Shown here piece by piece: positions 7,544 through 13,590 of a stretch of DNA of 13,590 nt (its first letter is position 1; every line of letters starts with the position of its first letter). The DNA is from an uncultured Campylobacter sp. Lineage in GTDB: Bacteria > Campylobacterota > Campylobacteria > Campylobacterales > Campylobacteraceae. The translations under genes and the position numbers were made by a program. The stretch is taken from assembly GCF_938030785.1 (NCBI RefSeq), contig NZ_CALHIK010000060.1, positions 1-13,590 on the forward strand, read 5' to 3'. The notes beneath the pieces were generated by a model. It did no database searches, was not told the origin of the DNA, and worked only from the letters and a program-made list of their open reading frames with translations.

Positions 7544-8992
7544 ATGCAAAATTTAGCTTTACTTACCGATTTTTATCAGCTTAGCATGATGCAGGGCTAT
7601 TTTTTTACAAAGCCCGATCAGACGGCGGTTTTTGACGTTTTTTATCGCAAAAACCCAAGCGGCGGCGGTTACGCGATATTTTGCGGCCTAAGCGAGGTCG
7701 TGGATTATATCGAAAATCTTAAATTTAGCGATGACGACATCGCGTATTTAAAAAGTCTAAATTTATTTAAGCCCGAATTTTTAGAATTTCTAAGAGGCTT
7801 TAAATTTAGAGGCGAAATTTACGCAATGGATGAGGGGCAGATCGTATTTCCGCACGAGCCGCTAATCCGCGTCAAAGCAAACATTATGGAAGCGCAGCTC
7901 ATCGAGACCGCGATCCTAAATACTATAAATTTCCAAACTCTCGTCGCCACGAAAAGCTCGCGCATAAACTTTAGCGCCAAAGGTGATTTGGTGATGGAGT
8001 TTGGCTTGCGCCGCGCTCAGGGGCGAAGTGCGGGCATCTATGGCGCAAAGGCTGCGATTATAGGCGGTTGCAGCGCCACGTCAAACGTGCTCGCCGCAAA
8101 GAAATTTGACGTCCCTGCGATCGGCACCCACTCGCACTCGTGGATTCAGAGCTTTGATAGCGAGCTGGAGGCATTTCGCGCTTACGCTAAAATTTATCCA
8201 GATAGCGCGCTTCTACTCGTCGATACCTACGATACTCTCGCAAGCGGCGTGCCGAATGCGATCAAGGTTTTTGAGGAGCTGCGCGCAAGCGGTCATAAGC
8301 CGCTTGGAATCCGCATCGATTCGGGCGATCTGGAGTATCTAACCAAGCAGGCGCGCAAGATGCTCGATGCGGCGGGCTTTAATGACGCAAAGATCACTGC
8401 GTCGAATGATCTAGACGAATACGCGATCGATCAGCTCAAGCTTTTCGACGCTAAAATCGATAGCTGGGGCATCGGCACGAGGCTTATTACCGGCGGAGAC
8501 AGTTCGAGCCTAGGCGGCGTGTATAAGCTAAGCGGTATCGAAAAAGATGGCGAGATCGTGGCTAAGATCAAAATTTCAAACGATCCGCGCAAGATCAATA
8601 ACCCCGGCTACAAACAGGTCTTTAGGCTCTACGACAAAGATAACGGCATGGCGCTTGCTGATCTGATCACGCTTGATGACGAGAGTATAGACGAGAGCGC
8701 GCCGCTTGAAATTTTTCACCCTCTTTACACCTACAAGCGTAAAATTTTAACGAATTTCAGCGCGTATAAGCTTTTGCATCCCGTTTTTAGGGAGGGCAAA
8801 TTCGTAGGCGTCCGCCGCACGGTAAGCGAGATAGCGCGTTTTAGCAAGGAGCAGAAGAGTAAATTTTGGCTTGAGCACCTTCGCAACGTCCATCCGCAGA
8901 GCTACAAAGTGGATCTCTCTCAAAAGCTTTGGGATATTCGAAAATCACTCATCAACGAGTGCAACCTAAATTTAAAGGAAAAATATGTTTAA
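7544..8992 (+). CDS. pncB: Nicotinate phosphoribosyltransferase
   Basis: It joins nicotinate to PRPP to give nicotinate mononucleotide, the first step of Preiss-Handler NAD salvage, coupled to ATP hydrolysis. The 482-residue length fits the long bacterial/eukaryotic NAPRT form rather than the roughly 400-residue E. coli PncB. Motifs are LLTDFYQLSMMQGYF (6-20), the type II PRTase core EFGLRRAQG (152-160), the histidine loop GTHSHSW (194-200), LLLVDTYDT (223-231), IRIDSGDL (257-263) and GTRLITGG further on. ATG 7544 has only a weak GAGAGA upstream, and a 44-nt gap from malic enzyme without a terminator suggests the same transcript. From memory this slot in C. jejuni holds upp (Cj1286c), so gene content at the locus differs. 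Confidence 0.93.
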   Translation: MQNLALLTDFYQLSMMQGYFFTKPDQTAVFDVFYRKNPSGGGYAIFCGLSEVVDYIENLKFSDDDIAYLKSLNLFKPEFLEFLRGFKFRGEIYAMDEGQIVFPHEPLIRVKANIMEAQLIETAILNTINFQTLVATKSSRINFSAKGDLVMEFGLRRAQGRSAGIYGAKAAIIGGCSATSNVLAAKKFDVPAIGTHSHSWIQSFDSELEAFRAYAKIYPDSALLLVDTYDTLASGVPNAIKVFEELRASGHKPLGIRIDSGDLEYLTKQARKMLDAAGFNDAKITASNDLDEYAIDQLKLFDAKIDSWGIGTRLITGGDSSSLGGVYKLSGIEKDGEIVAKIKISNDPRKINNPGYKQVFRLYDKDNGMALADLITLDDESIDESAPLEIFHPLYTYKRKILTNFSAYKLLHPVFREGKFVGVRRTVSEIARFSKEQKSKFWLEHLRNVHPQSYKVDLSQKLWDIRKSLINECNLNLKEKYV

Positions 8993-9356
8993 AGTTCTAT
9001 CGTGCGCCGCTTTGGCGTTAGTTTTGCTAGGATGCGGCTCAAATCAGCTCCGCCAATCCCCGGATAGCGCTATGAATAAGCAAGCACAGAGCGAAAAAAC
9101 CATAACCAAAGAGAACGCAAAGACCTTCTATTTCGTCGATGATAAGGGCAAAAAACTATCGCTTAGCTCAAACGACGATTTCAATACCGCCGTGCTAGAG
9201 GACGATAGCGGCAAAAGCTACAACCTCAAGCGCGAGCGTGCCGCAGACGGCATCTATATGGAAAACAAAGACGGAGTGAGCATCCACTTCAAAAAAGGTG
9301 AGGGCATAGTGGAGTTTATCAAATACAAATCCATCCCGATCACCGAGGTCAAATAA
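8985..9356 (+). CDS. Small lipoprotein with MliC-like (lysozyme inhibitor) domain, tentative
   Basis: The 123-residue product has an N-terminal signal with lipobox LLGC (Cys17), so it should be lipidated and envelope-anchored. A Ser/Gln/Asn-rich linker leads to a small beta domain from about residue 46. Its pattern (DDKGKKLSLSSNDD, TAVLEDDSGKSYNLKR, AADGIYMENKDG, IHFKKGEGIVEF) follows the order of the MliC/PliC inhibitors of C-type lysozyme: dGk-L, A-L--dGk-y-L, the SASGArY loop, then a strand with a Lys and GdeA. The usual SASG loop is AADG here, and a Lys-Lys pair (103-104) sits where the second functional lysine is expected. This is pattern resemblance, not a search result. Its ATG overlaps the last 8 bp of pncB (AAAGG ribosome binding site inside pncB), implying translational coupling. 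A hairpin follows at once. Confidence 0.75.
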   Translation: MFKVLSCAALALVLLGCGSNQLRQSPDSAMNKQAQSEKTITKENAKTFYFVDDKGKKLSLSSNDDFNTAVLEDDSGKSYNLKRERAADGIYMENKDGVSIHFKKGEGIVEFIKYKSIPITEVK

Positions 9357-9370
9357 ACTTTAAAATTTTT

Positions 9371-9410
9371 GGTTAAATTCCGATTTAGCGCCGGAATTTA
9401 ACCCTCTTTT
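9371..9410 (+). terminator. Hairpin after the lipoprotein gene, terminator or mqnA leader attenuator
   Basis: GGTTAAATTCCG (9371-9382) is perfectly complementary to CGGAATTTAACC (9392-9403), giving a 12-bp stem with a 9-nt loop followed by CTCTTTTCC. On the plus strand this has the shape of an intrinsic terminator; the minus strand lacks a T-run after the stem. It ends only about 30 nt before the mqnA start, so mqnA must be read through it or start from a promoter not obvious here. Confidence 0.65.
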
Positions 9411-9434
9411 CCTGCGCTAAATTCGGAGAAAGTC

Positions 9435-10127
9435 ATGTTATTAGGCAAAATCGATTATCTAAATTTGCTCCCTTTTCACGTATTTTTAAAATCCCTTCCG
9501 CTGCCGTCTTATGTTAAAAAATCGATAGAATTTAAAAAAGGGGTGCCGAGCAAGCTCTGTGCCGATCTTTATAGTCGCAGGATAGACGCCGCGGTGATCT
9601 CGAGCATCGAAAGCCGCCGCGCAAAATACCGCAGGCTGCCTCTTGGAATCGTCGCAAAGCGCGAAGTGCTAAGCGTGCTCGTTCGCAAAAACTCGGCGCC
9701 CAGGCTCGATCCCGCGTCGATGAGCTCAAATATGCTAGCCCGCATACTGGATCTTAGCGGCGAGGTGTTGATCGGCGATAACGCTTTAAAGGCGCTGCTT
9801 TCGCAGGGCAGGGATAAATTTTACGATCTTGGCGAAATTTGGCAGCAGCGCACGGGCCTACCTTTCGTTTTCGGGCGGCTGTGTTGCGTGAAAAACAAAA
9901 AAACCTACTCGCGCCTGGCGACGAATTTTTTGCGTTCGCGCATTAAAATTCCAAGATATATCCTGAAAAGCTACGCCCTTTCGCGCGGCATAAAAGAGCG
10001 TGAAATTTTAAATTATTTGAAATTTATAAGCTACGAAATCGGCGTCCGCGAGGAGTTGGCGCTGAAAAAATTTATCGCCAAAGCCAAAAAATTAAAATTT
10101 AATCCGGTTCAAAAGGAGGAGCTATGA
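9435..10127 (+). CDS. mqnA: Chorismate dehydratase MqnA (futalosine menaquinone pathway)
   Basis: MqnA turns chorismate into 3-[(1-carboxyvinyl)oxy]benzoate, the entry step of the futalosine route to menaquinone, the respiratory quinone of Campylobacter and Helicobacter. The 230-residue cytoplasmic protein has the periplasmic-binding-protein-like fold of the family. GKIDYLNLLPFHVF opens it, GVPSKLCADL (37-45) is the substrate loop, DAAVISSIES (51-60) matches the conserved D-A-vsS-e block, and LIGDNALKAL (112-121) the GD-A motif; GLPFVFGRLC follows near 145. ATG 9435 follows GGAGAAAG. Length is at the short end but normal for epsilonproteobacteria. It corresponds to C. jejuni Cj1285c by recalled order, and overlaps the next gene. 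Confidence 0.92.
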   Translation: MLLGKIDYLNLLPFHVFLKSLPLPSYVKKSIEFKKGVPSKLCADLYSRRIDAAVISSIESRRAKYRRLPLGIVAKREVLSVLVRKNSAPRLDPASMSSNMLARILDLSGEVLIGDNALKALLSQGRDKFYDLGEIWQQRTGLPFVFGRLCCVKNKKTYSRLATNFLRSRIKIPRYILKSYALSRGIKEREILNYLKFISYEIGVREELALKKFIAKAKKLKFNPVQKEEL

Positions 10128-11482
10128 AATCTTACATCGACGGCTTGCTGCTAAATTTAAAGCGCGCTAATCCCGGCCAGGAGGTCTTTATCCAAGCATC
10201 GACCGAGATTTTATACTCGCTCATACCGCTTCTAAAGCGCGACGAGCGATATGTGAAAAACAAAATTTTAGAGCGCATTTTAGCGCCCGAGCGCACGATG
10301 ATGTTTCGCGTCGTCTATATGAGCGACGGCGGCGAGCCCTGCGTGCATACGGGATACCGCATAGAGTTCAACTCCGCTCTGGGCCCTTACAAAGGCGGAC
10401 TGCGCTTTCATCCGAGCGTAAATTTAGGCGTTTTGAAATTCTTAGGCTTTGAGCAAATTTTTAAAAATTCCCTCACGGGTCTTAATATCGGTGGCGCAAA
10501 AGGTGGCGCAAATTTCGATCCCAAGGGCAAGAGCGACGGCGAGATTATGAGATTTTGTCAAGCTTTTATGTTAGAACTTCACCGCCTAATCAGCTCCAAT
10601 ACCGACGTGCCCGCGGGCGACATCGGCGTGGGCGGCCGCGAGATCGGCTATATGTACGGCGCGTATAAAAAGCTCACCCGCAGATTCGACGGCGCGCTTA
10701 CGGGCAAGGGGCTAAGCTGGGGCGGCAGCCTTGCGCGCACTGAAGCTACGGGCTACGGCTCCGTGTATTTTGCAAACGAGATGCTCTCTACCAGGGGCGA
10801 TTCGCTGCACGGCAAAATTTGCACGATCTCGGGCGCCGGCAACGTCGCGATCTACACCGCCGAAAAGCTCTATCAGATGCAGGCAAAACCCGTCACCGTA
10901 AGCGATTCTACGGGCTTTATCTATGACACCGAGGGAATCGATGTAATGCTTCTTAAAAAGCTAAAAGAGCAGCTGCGCGTAGGGCTTTGCGAATATATCA
11001 AGGAGCGTCCTAACGCAAAATTTATCCCAGTTAGCGCCTATCCCGCAGGCCGCAACGGCGTGTGGAGCGTGCCGTGCGATGCGGCATTTCCGAGCGCTAC
11101 GCAAAACGAGCTTAATCTGCAAGACGCAAAGACTCTCTATGCCAACGGATGTCGCATGGTTTGCGAGGGCGCGAATATGCCAAGCACGCTTGAGGCGATC
11201 GATTTTATGCTCGCGCAAAAGGACCTTCTTTTCGGTCCTGCCAAAGCGGCGAATGCGGGCGGCGTGGCTACGAGCGGGCTTGAGATGGCGCAAAACGCGC
11301 AGATGGCGTCGTGGAGCTTCGAACAGGTCGATAGCAAGCTGCGCGAGATCATGCGCCACATATTTCGTACCAGCTACGAGACTTCGAAGGAATTCGGCGC
11401 GGAGGGCAATCTCGTGCTGGGCTCGAATATCGCGGGCTTTCGCCGCGTAGCCGATGCGATGCTGGATCAAGGTCTGGTTTAA
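10124..11482 (+). CDS. gdhA: Glutamate dehydrogenase, NADP-type
   Basis: It catalyses reductive amination of 2-oxoglutarate with ammonium to glutamate (reversible), linking the TCA cycle and nitrogen assimilation. The 452-residue hexameric-type enzyme aligns throughout with E. coli GdhA: GPYKGGLRFHPSVN (87-100), LKFLGFEQIFKNSLTGL (104-120), catalytic Lys126 in GGAKGG, Asp166 in PAGDIGVGGRE, GKGLSWGGS (194-202), the Rossmann GAGNVA (237-242) with SDSTG after strand two (260-264), and the C-terminal AANAGGVATSGLEMAQNA. ATG 10124 overlaps the mqnA stop (ATGA) and AAAAGGAGG lies 3-4 nt further upstream, so translation is likely coupled. NADP use is inferred from overall likeness to E. coli GdhA. 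No damage is seen. Confidence 0.96.
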   Translation: MKSYIDGLLLNLKRANPGQEVFIQASTEILYSLIPLLKRDERYVKNKILERILAPERTMMFRVVYMSDGGEPCVHTGYRIEFNSALGPYKGGLRFHPSVNLGVLKFLGFEQIFKNSLTGLNIGGAKGGANFDPKGKSDGEIMRFCQAFMLELHRLISSNTDVPAGDIGVGGREIGYMYGAYKKLTRRFDGALTGKGLSWGGSLARTEATGYGSVYFANEMLSTRGDSLHGKICTISGAGNVAIYTAEKLYQMQAKPVTVSDSTGFIYDTEGIDVMLLKKLKEQLRVGLCEYIKERPNAKFIPVSAYPAGRNGVWSVPCDAAFPSATQNELNLQDAKTLYANGCRMVCEGANMPSTLEAIDFMLAQKDLLFGPAKAANAGGVATSGLEMAQNAQMASWSFEQVDSKLREIMRHIFRTSYETSKEFGAEGNLVLGSNIAGFRRVADAMLDQGLV

Positions 11483-11513
11483 GCTCAACTCGCTTTATTT
11501 TGTCAAAAGCAGC

Positions 11514-11566
11514 AGCTCGCTTTTAAATTTAGCTCTTTAAATTTGCGGCGAGCTTTTGGTTGTTTT
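11514..11566 (+). terminator. Rho-independent terminator after gdhA
   Basis: AGCTCGC (11514-11520) pairs with GCGAGCT (11548-11554), and inside it AAATTT (11525-11530) pairs with AAATTT (11539-11544) around an 8-nt loop; the stem is followed by TTTGGTTGTTTT. It lies about 30 nt after the gdhA stop. Confidence 0.55.
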
Positions 11567-11587
11567 GATAAAATTTCAATCGTTTGC

Positions 11588-11639
11588 GCCGAGGGTATGC
11601 GCGCTTCTCGGCATAATTCGCTCTGCGCGGCTTGCGCAG
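11588..11639. repeat. Two adjacent GC-rich hairpins
   Basis: GCCGAG (11588-11593) pairs with CTCGGC (11607-11612) around a 13-nt loop. CTGCGC (11623-11628) pairs with GCGCAG (11634-11639) around GGCTT. Neither is followed by a T-run in either direction, so they do not look like terminators. Confidence 0.45.
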
Positions 11640-11655
11640 TATCGTGCGCGCTGCG

Positions 11656-11696
11656 TAAATTTTAAATGACGCCTAGGCGGCGCGGTTTAAAATTTA
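11656..11696. repeat. Nested palindrome: 11-bp AT inverted repeat around CGCCTAGGCG
   Basis: TAAATTTTAAA (11656-11666) is the exact reverse complement of TTTAAAATTTA (11686-11696). The interior contains the perfect palindrome CGCCTAGGCG (11670-11679). No T-run follows on either strand. Confidence 0.6.
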
Positions 11697-11911
11697 AGTT
11701 GTCGTAGCGTCGATTTTAAATTTAACTGCAAGCGCACAAAGCTCCCGCTGCCAAATTTTATCTTTAAATTTTGCCCGTTAAATTTAGCTTTGAAATTTGA
11801 CGTTTAAAATTTAACTCGAAGCCGCTTTAAAATTTAGCCTAAATTTTATCTCGGCTCGTCCGCGCAGCGCGTAAATTTAGACCGAACACGGGCTGAGCGT
11901 TTACCGCAGTT

Positions 11912-11920
11912 TGGCATAAT
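11912..11920 (+). promoter_or_regulatory. Extended -10 promoter of the DUF4197 gene
   Basis: TGGCATAAT matches TGn followed by a 5-of-6 TATAAT, 28 nt before the chosen ATG, giving a short leader of about 20 nt that holds the AAAGG ribosome binding site. Confidence 0.45.
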
Positions 11921-11948
11921 GGCGCAAATTTTATCCAAAGGTTGCAAT

Positions 11949-12680
11949 ATGAAAAAATTTATGGTTTTACTCGCCGCCGCGGCGCTGTCGCTCGCGCATG
12001 CGGATGTTGCGGATATCCTAAAACAGGGCGCGGACGTGCTCGGTGCGACTCAGAGCGGAAACTACAAAGACCTGCTCGCTTCCGCCACAAACCGCGCCGT
12101 AGCCGAGCTCGCCAAGGGCTACATCCACAGCAAGACCGCTAAAATCGAGCTTCCTCCTTCGCTGAAGGCTGCTGTGAAGCTTGCGAGAAAGGTGGGCGGC
12201 GATAAATGGGAACGCGAGCTCATCGTGAGCATGAATGACGCCGCTACCAAGGCGGTTAGCGGCGCGTCAAAGATATTTTTGCAAGATCTGAAATCTATGA
12301 GCGATGCCGACGTTAAAAAGCTCATCGGCGGCGGCGACACGGCGCTTAGCGAGTATTTACAGAGCAAATCGGGCGCGAAGCTGCGGGCGGTTTTTAGACC
12401 GATCGTAAGCGATATGATGAGCAAAAACAGCTTCGCGACGGCGTATAATGGGCTAAATTCCTTCGCGCAAAACAAGATCGCGGGCAATGAAGCGGTGCAA
12501 AACATCGCGCGCGGGCTGGGCGCAAGCGAGTATCTGCCTAAGCAGGGCGAGGATCTGAACGATTACATCACGCAAAAGACGTTGGACGGGCTATTTGCGG
12601 TGATGAGGGAAAAAGAAAGCGCGCTTCGCGGAAGCGCCGTCGGCAAAGGCGCGGGGATTTTGGGCAAGGTGCTGAAATAA
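11949..12680 (+). CDS. Secreted DUF4197-family protein
   Basis: The function of this family is not established; members are small exported proteins of Gram-negative bacteria. The 243-residue product starts at ATG 11949, which follows AAAGG at 7 nt; an in-frame ATG at 11919 lies inside the predicted promoter and would put 10 residues before a clean signal peptide, so it is rejected. Residues 1-18 are a signal peptide (MKKFMVLLAA, cleavage LAHA|DV), with no lipobox, so the protein should be periplasmic. Family landmarks are KIELPPSLKAAVKLARKVG (65-83), SMNDAATKAV (94-103), the GGGDTALSEYL block (127-137) and FRPIVSDMM (149-157), all in the usual order; the mature protein is mostly helical. The C-terminus ends in a Gly-rich segment (GKGAGILGKVLK). 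It appears to be transcribed alone. Family call is by motif recall. Confidence 0.85.
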   Translation: MKKFMVLLAAAALSLAHADVADILKQGADVLGATQSGNYKDLLASATNRAVAELAKGYIHSKTAKIELPPSLKAAVKLARKVGGDKWERELIVSMNDAATKAVSGASKIFLQDLKSMSDADVKKLIGGGDTALSEYLQSKSGAKLRAVFRPIVSDMMSKNSFATAYNGLNSFAQNKIAGNEAVQNIARGLGASEYLPKQGEDLNDYITQKTLDGLFAVMREKESALRGSAVGKGAGILGKVLK

Positions 12681-12953
12681 AGCTCGCGGCGAGGTTTTGG
12701 CGTAAATTTCACCGCATAACTACTTATAATTGCTTTGCTGCCGCCTGCGTAGTCTAAAGCTGTGCGCAAAGTGCCCGCTTGCGCGAAGCGGCTGCTTGCG
12801 GCAAATCATCGGGTGCGCGGCGAAATTTAGAAGTTCGTTTGTCGCGCGCTTGGAGCTGTTTGCTTTAGACGATAATCTTAGCGCGGAGTTTAATCCGCGA
12901 AATTTGAAACTGTAAAATTTAGAAATTTAGCAAGACGCAAAGGATTTGAAATT
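12681..12953. other. Gap with no convincing gene
   Basis: A short CTCG-CGG-CGAG hairpin followed by GTTTTGG (12683-12700) may terminate the DUF4197 transcript weakly. A plus-strand TATAAT stands alone at 12725-12730. A Cys-rich open frame after it (12730-12915) has neither a good start nor a ribosome binding site. The rest shows nothing I can support. Confidence 0.5.
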
Positions 12954-13124
12954 TTAAAATTTCACGCGGAGCTTTGGAATTTCGTGCGGCAATTGAATGC
13001 GCGTATATCTAGCGCTTACGTCTGAAATTTTAAGAAGCGGCGGAGTATCGGGAAGTATGGGCGGCGGCTGATAAGCGTGTAAGACTAAAGCAAAAAGCTG
13101 TCTTGTAAATTTCACTTCTTTCAT
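12954..13124 (-). pseudogene. Short ORF, possible N-terminal remnant of a GH57-like protein
   Basis: ATG 13124, preceded by AAAGAGAG, opens a 56-residue frame ending in TAA at 12954. The start, KEVKFTRQLFALVLHAYQPP, resembles the first strand of family 57 glycoside hydrolases and related proteins (hydrophobic strand, then LH-h-QPP), but the following 35 residues are proline-rich and then stop. Downstream the same frame soon meets another stop. It may be the remnant of a larger gene, or a small protein of its own. The family link is a weak pattern match. Confidence 0.3.
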
Positions 13125-13153
13125 ATCTCTCTTTATGTTCCACAAAACCCGGT

Positions 13154-13441
13154 TTACTCATTAGTCCTATTATTTTCCGATTCCATTTTTCTTAATTCTT
13201 TAAGCGCTCTATTATGGACATTGGCTTTCTTGCAAACTCTGCCCTGGACGGCAATATATCTTACTAAATTTATATCTTTCGTATCGATTGCTATCAATAA
13301 TCTGCCCATAAGCCTCTCCTCTACAAAAAACGTATAATCGCACTTTGCACACAAATTGCTTTCATAAATTATAAATATTAACACAATTACTACAGCGCAA
13401 ATTATAAATTTTAATGCTTTGATGATTCCGCTTTTTATCAT
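13154..13441 (-). CDS. Small single-span membrane protein, AT-rich, unknown function
   Basis: The 95-residue protein starts at ATG 13441, which follows AAGGAG (complement of 13451-13456) at 9 nt. Residues 8-26 form one hydrophobic helix (IKALKFIICAVVIVLIFII), with Lys on the N-terminal side, so the C-terminal 65 residues could be periplasmic. These hold a CAKC pair (31-34) and Cys69 and end in a charged Lys/Glu/Asn-rich tail; disulphide or metal binding is possible but unproven. Cys15 is inside the helix without a lipobox. Codons are rich in ATA, TTA and AAT, and the gene is clearly AT-richer than the rest of the window, which suggests recent acquisition. I do not recognise a family. Confidence 0.7.
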   Translation of the reverse strand: MIKSGIIKALKFIICAVVIVLIFIIYESNLCAKCDYTFFVEERLMGRLLIAIDTKDINLVRYIAVQGRVCKKANVHNRALKELRKMESENNRTNE

Positions 13442-13507
13442 TTATTTATTCTCCTTATCTTTGTATGTATTCTACTCATACATATCGCCAACGCCAATTT
13501 GTGGGGC

Positions 13508-13516
13508 ATTATATCA
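13508..13516 (-). promoter_or_regulatory. Extended -10 promoter of the small membrane-protein gene
   Basis: The minus strand reads TGATATAAT, a TGn-TATAAT box, about 67 nt before the ATG. A leader of about 60 nt would follow. No -35 is apparent. Confidence 0.5.
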
Positions 13517-13590
13517 CTTCTTATTTTTAAATTTAAATCTCTTTCGCTTTATTTTTATGAAATTTTCCAGCTGTTTATCGGTAAAATTTA

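Larger units (their letters stand above)
11567..11911. other. Non-coding gap rich in AAATTT words and palindromes
   Basis: No credible gene is seen on either strand. Counting from the gdhA stop to the DUF4197 start region I find 15 copies of AAATTT in about 436 bp. Five of them, at 11753, 11766, 11780, 11793 and 11807, are spaced 13-14 bp. GC-rich hairpins occupy 11588-11639 and a nested palindrome 11656-11696. Function is unknown; it may be a decayed gene, a regulatory region or structured DNA. Confidence 0.6.

Noticed and set aside
10961..11488. 175-codon minus-strand open frame opposite gdhA
   Set aside because: The gdhA frame matches E. coli GdhA throughout; the antisense product shows no motif and is explained by codon bias.
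12119..12505. Minus-strand 128-codon frame opposite the DUF4197 gene
   Set aside because: The plus-strand frame has a promoter, ribosome binding site, signal peptide and family motifs; the minus frame has none.

Overview
The window looks like chromosomal DNA of a Campylobacter-type epsilonproteobacterium, probably one of the GC-richer oral species (the C. gracilis / C. showae / C. rectus group). This rests on three things: a SurA-like chaperone, glutamyl-tRNA synthetase, malic enzyme and MqnA in the order I recall from C. jejuni (Cj1289 to Cj1285c); menaquinone made through futalosine; and promoters with an extended TGn-TATAAT -10 box and no clear -35. The species is an inference. The word AAATTT is very common, both inside genes and between them.

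Layout. (1) Positions 1-2495, plus strand: the C-terminal three quarters of carB, followed by a bulged hairpin that may be its terminator. (2) Positions 2777-4767, minus strand: a disrupted gene of unknown function that keeps one reading frame across three stop codons, and upstream of it a secreted SurA/PEB4-type peptidyl-prolyl isomerase. (3) Positions 4862-9356, plus strand: a close-packed set, gltX, malic enzyme, nicotinate phosphoribosyltransferase and a small lipoprotein resembling MliC lysozyme inhibitors. It is driven by a promoter that overlaps the divergent promoter of the SurA-like gene and ends at a perfect 12-bp hairpin. (4) Positions 9435-11482: mqnA and gdhA overlapping by 4 bp, ending at a second hairpin terminator. 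(5) Positions 11483-11948: a 436-470 bp gap full of AAATTT words and palindromes. (6) Positions 11949-12680: a secreted DUF4197 protein. (7) Positions 12681-13590: a gene-poor tail with a truncated ORF that may be a glycoside-hydrolase remnant, then a visibly AT-richer small membrane-protein gene with its own promoter and ribosome binding site.

Most of the window is central metabolism: carbamoyl phosphate for pyrimidines and arginine, Glu-tRNA, pyruvate from malate, NAD salvage, menaquinone, and ammonium assimilation into glutamate. Periplasmic or envelope functions (SurA-like protein, lipoprotein, DUF4197 protein) lie between them. I see no rRNA, tRNA, CRISPR array, transposase or phage gene. 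I found no complete new multi-gene system. The points most worth a second look are the disrupted gene, the MliC-like lipoprotein, the AAATTT array and the AT-rich small membrane protein.
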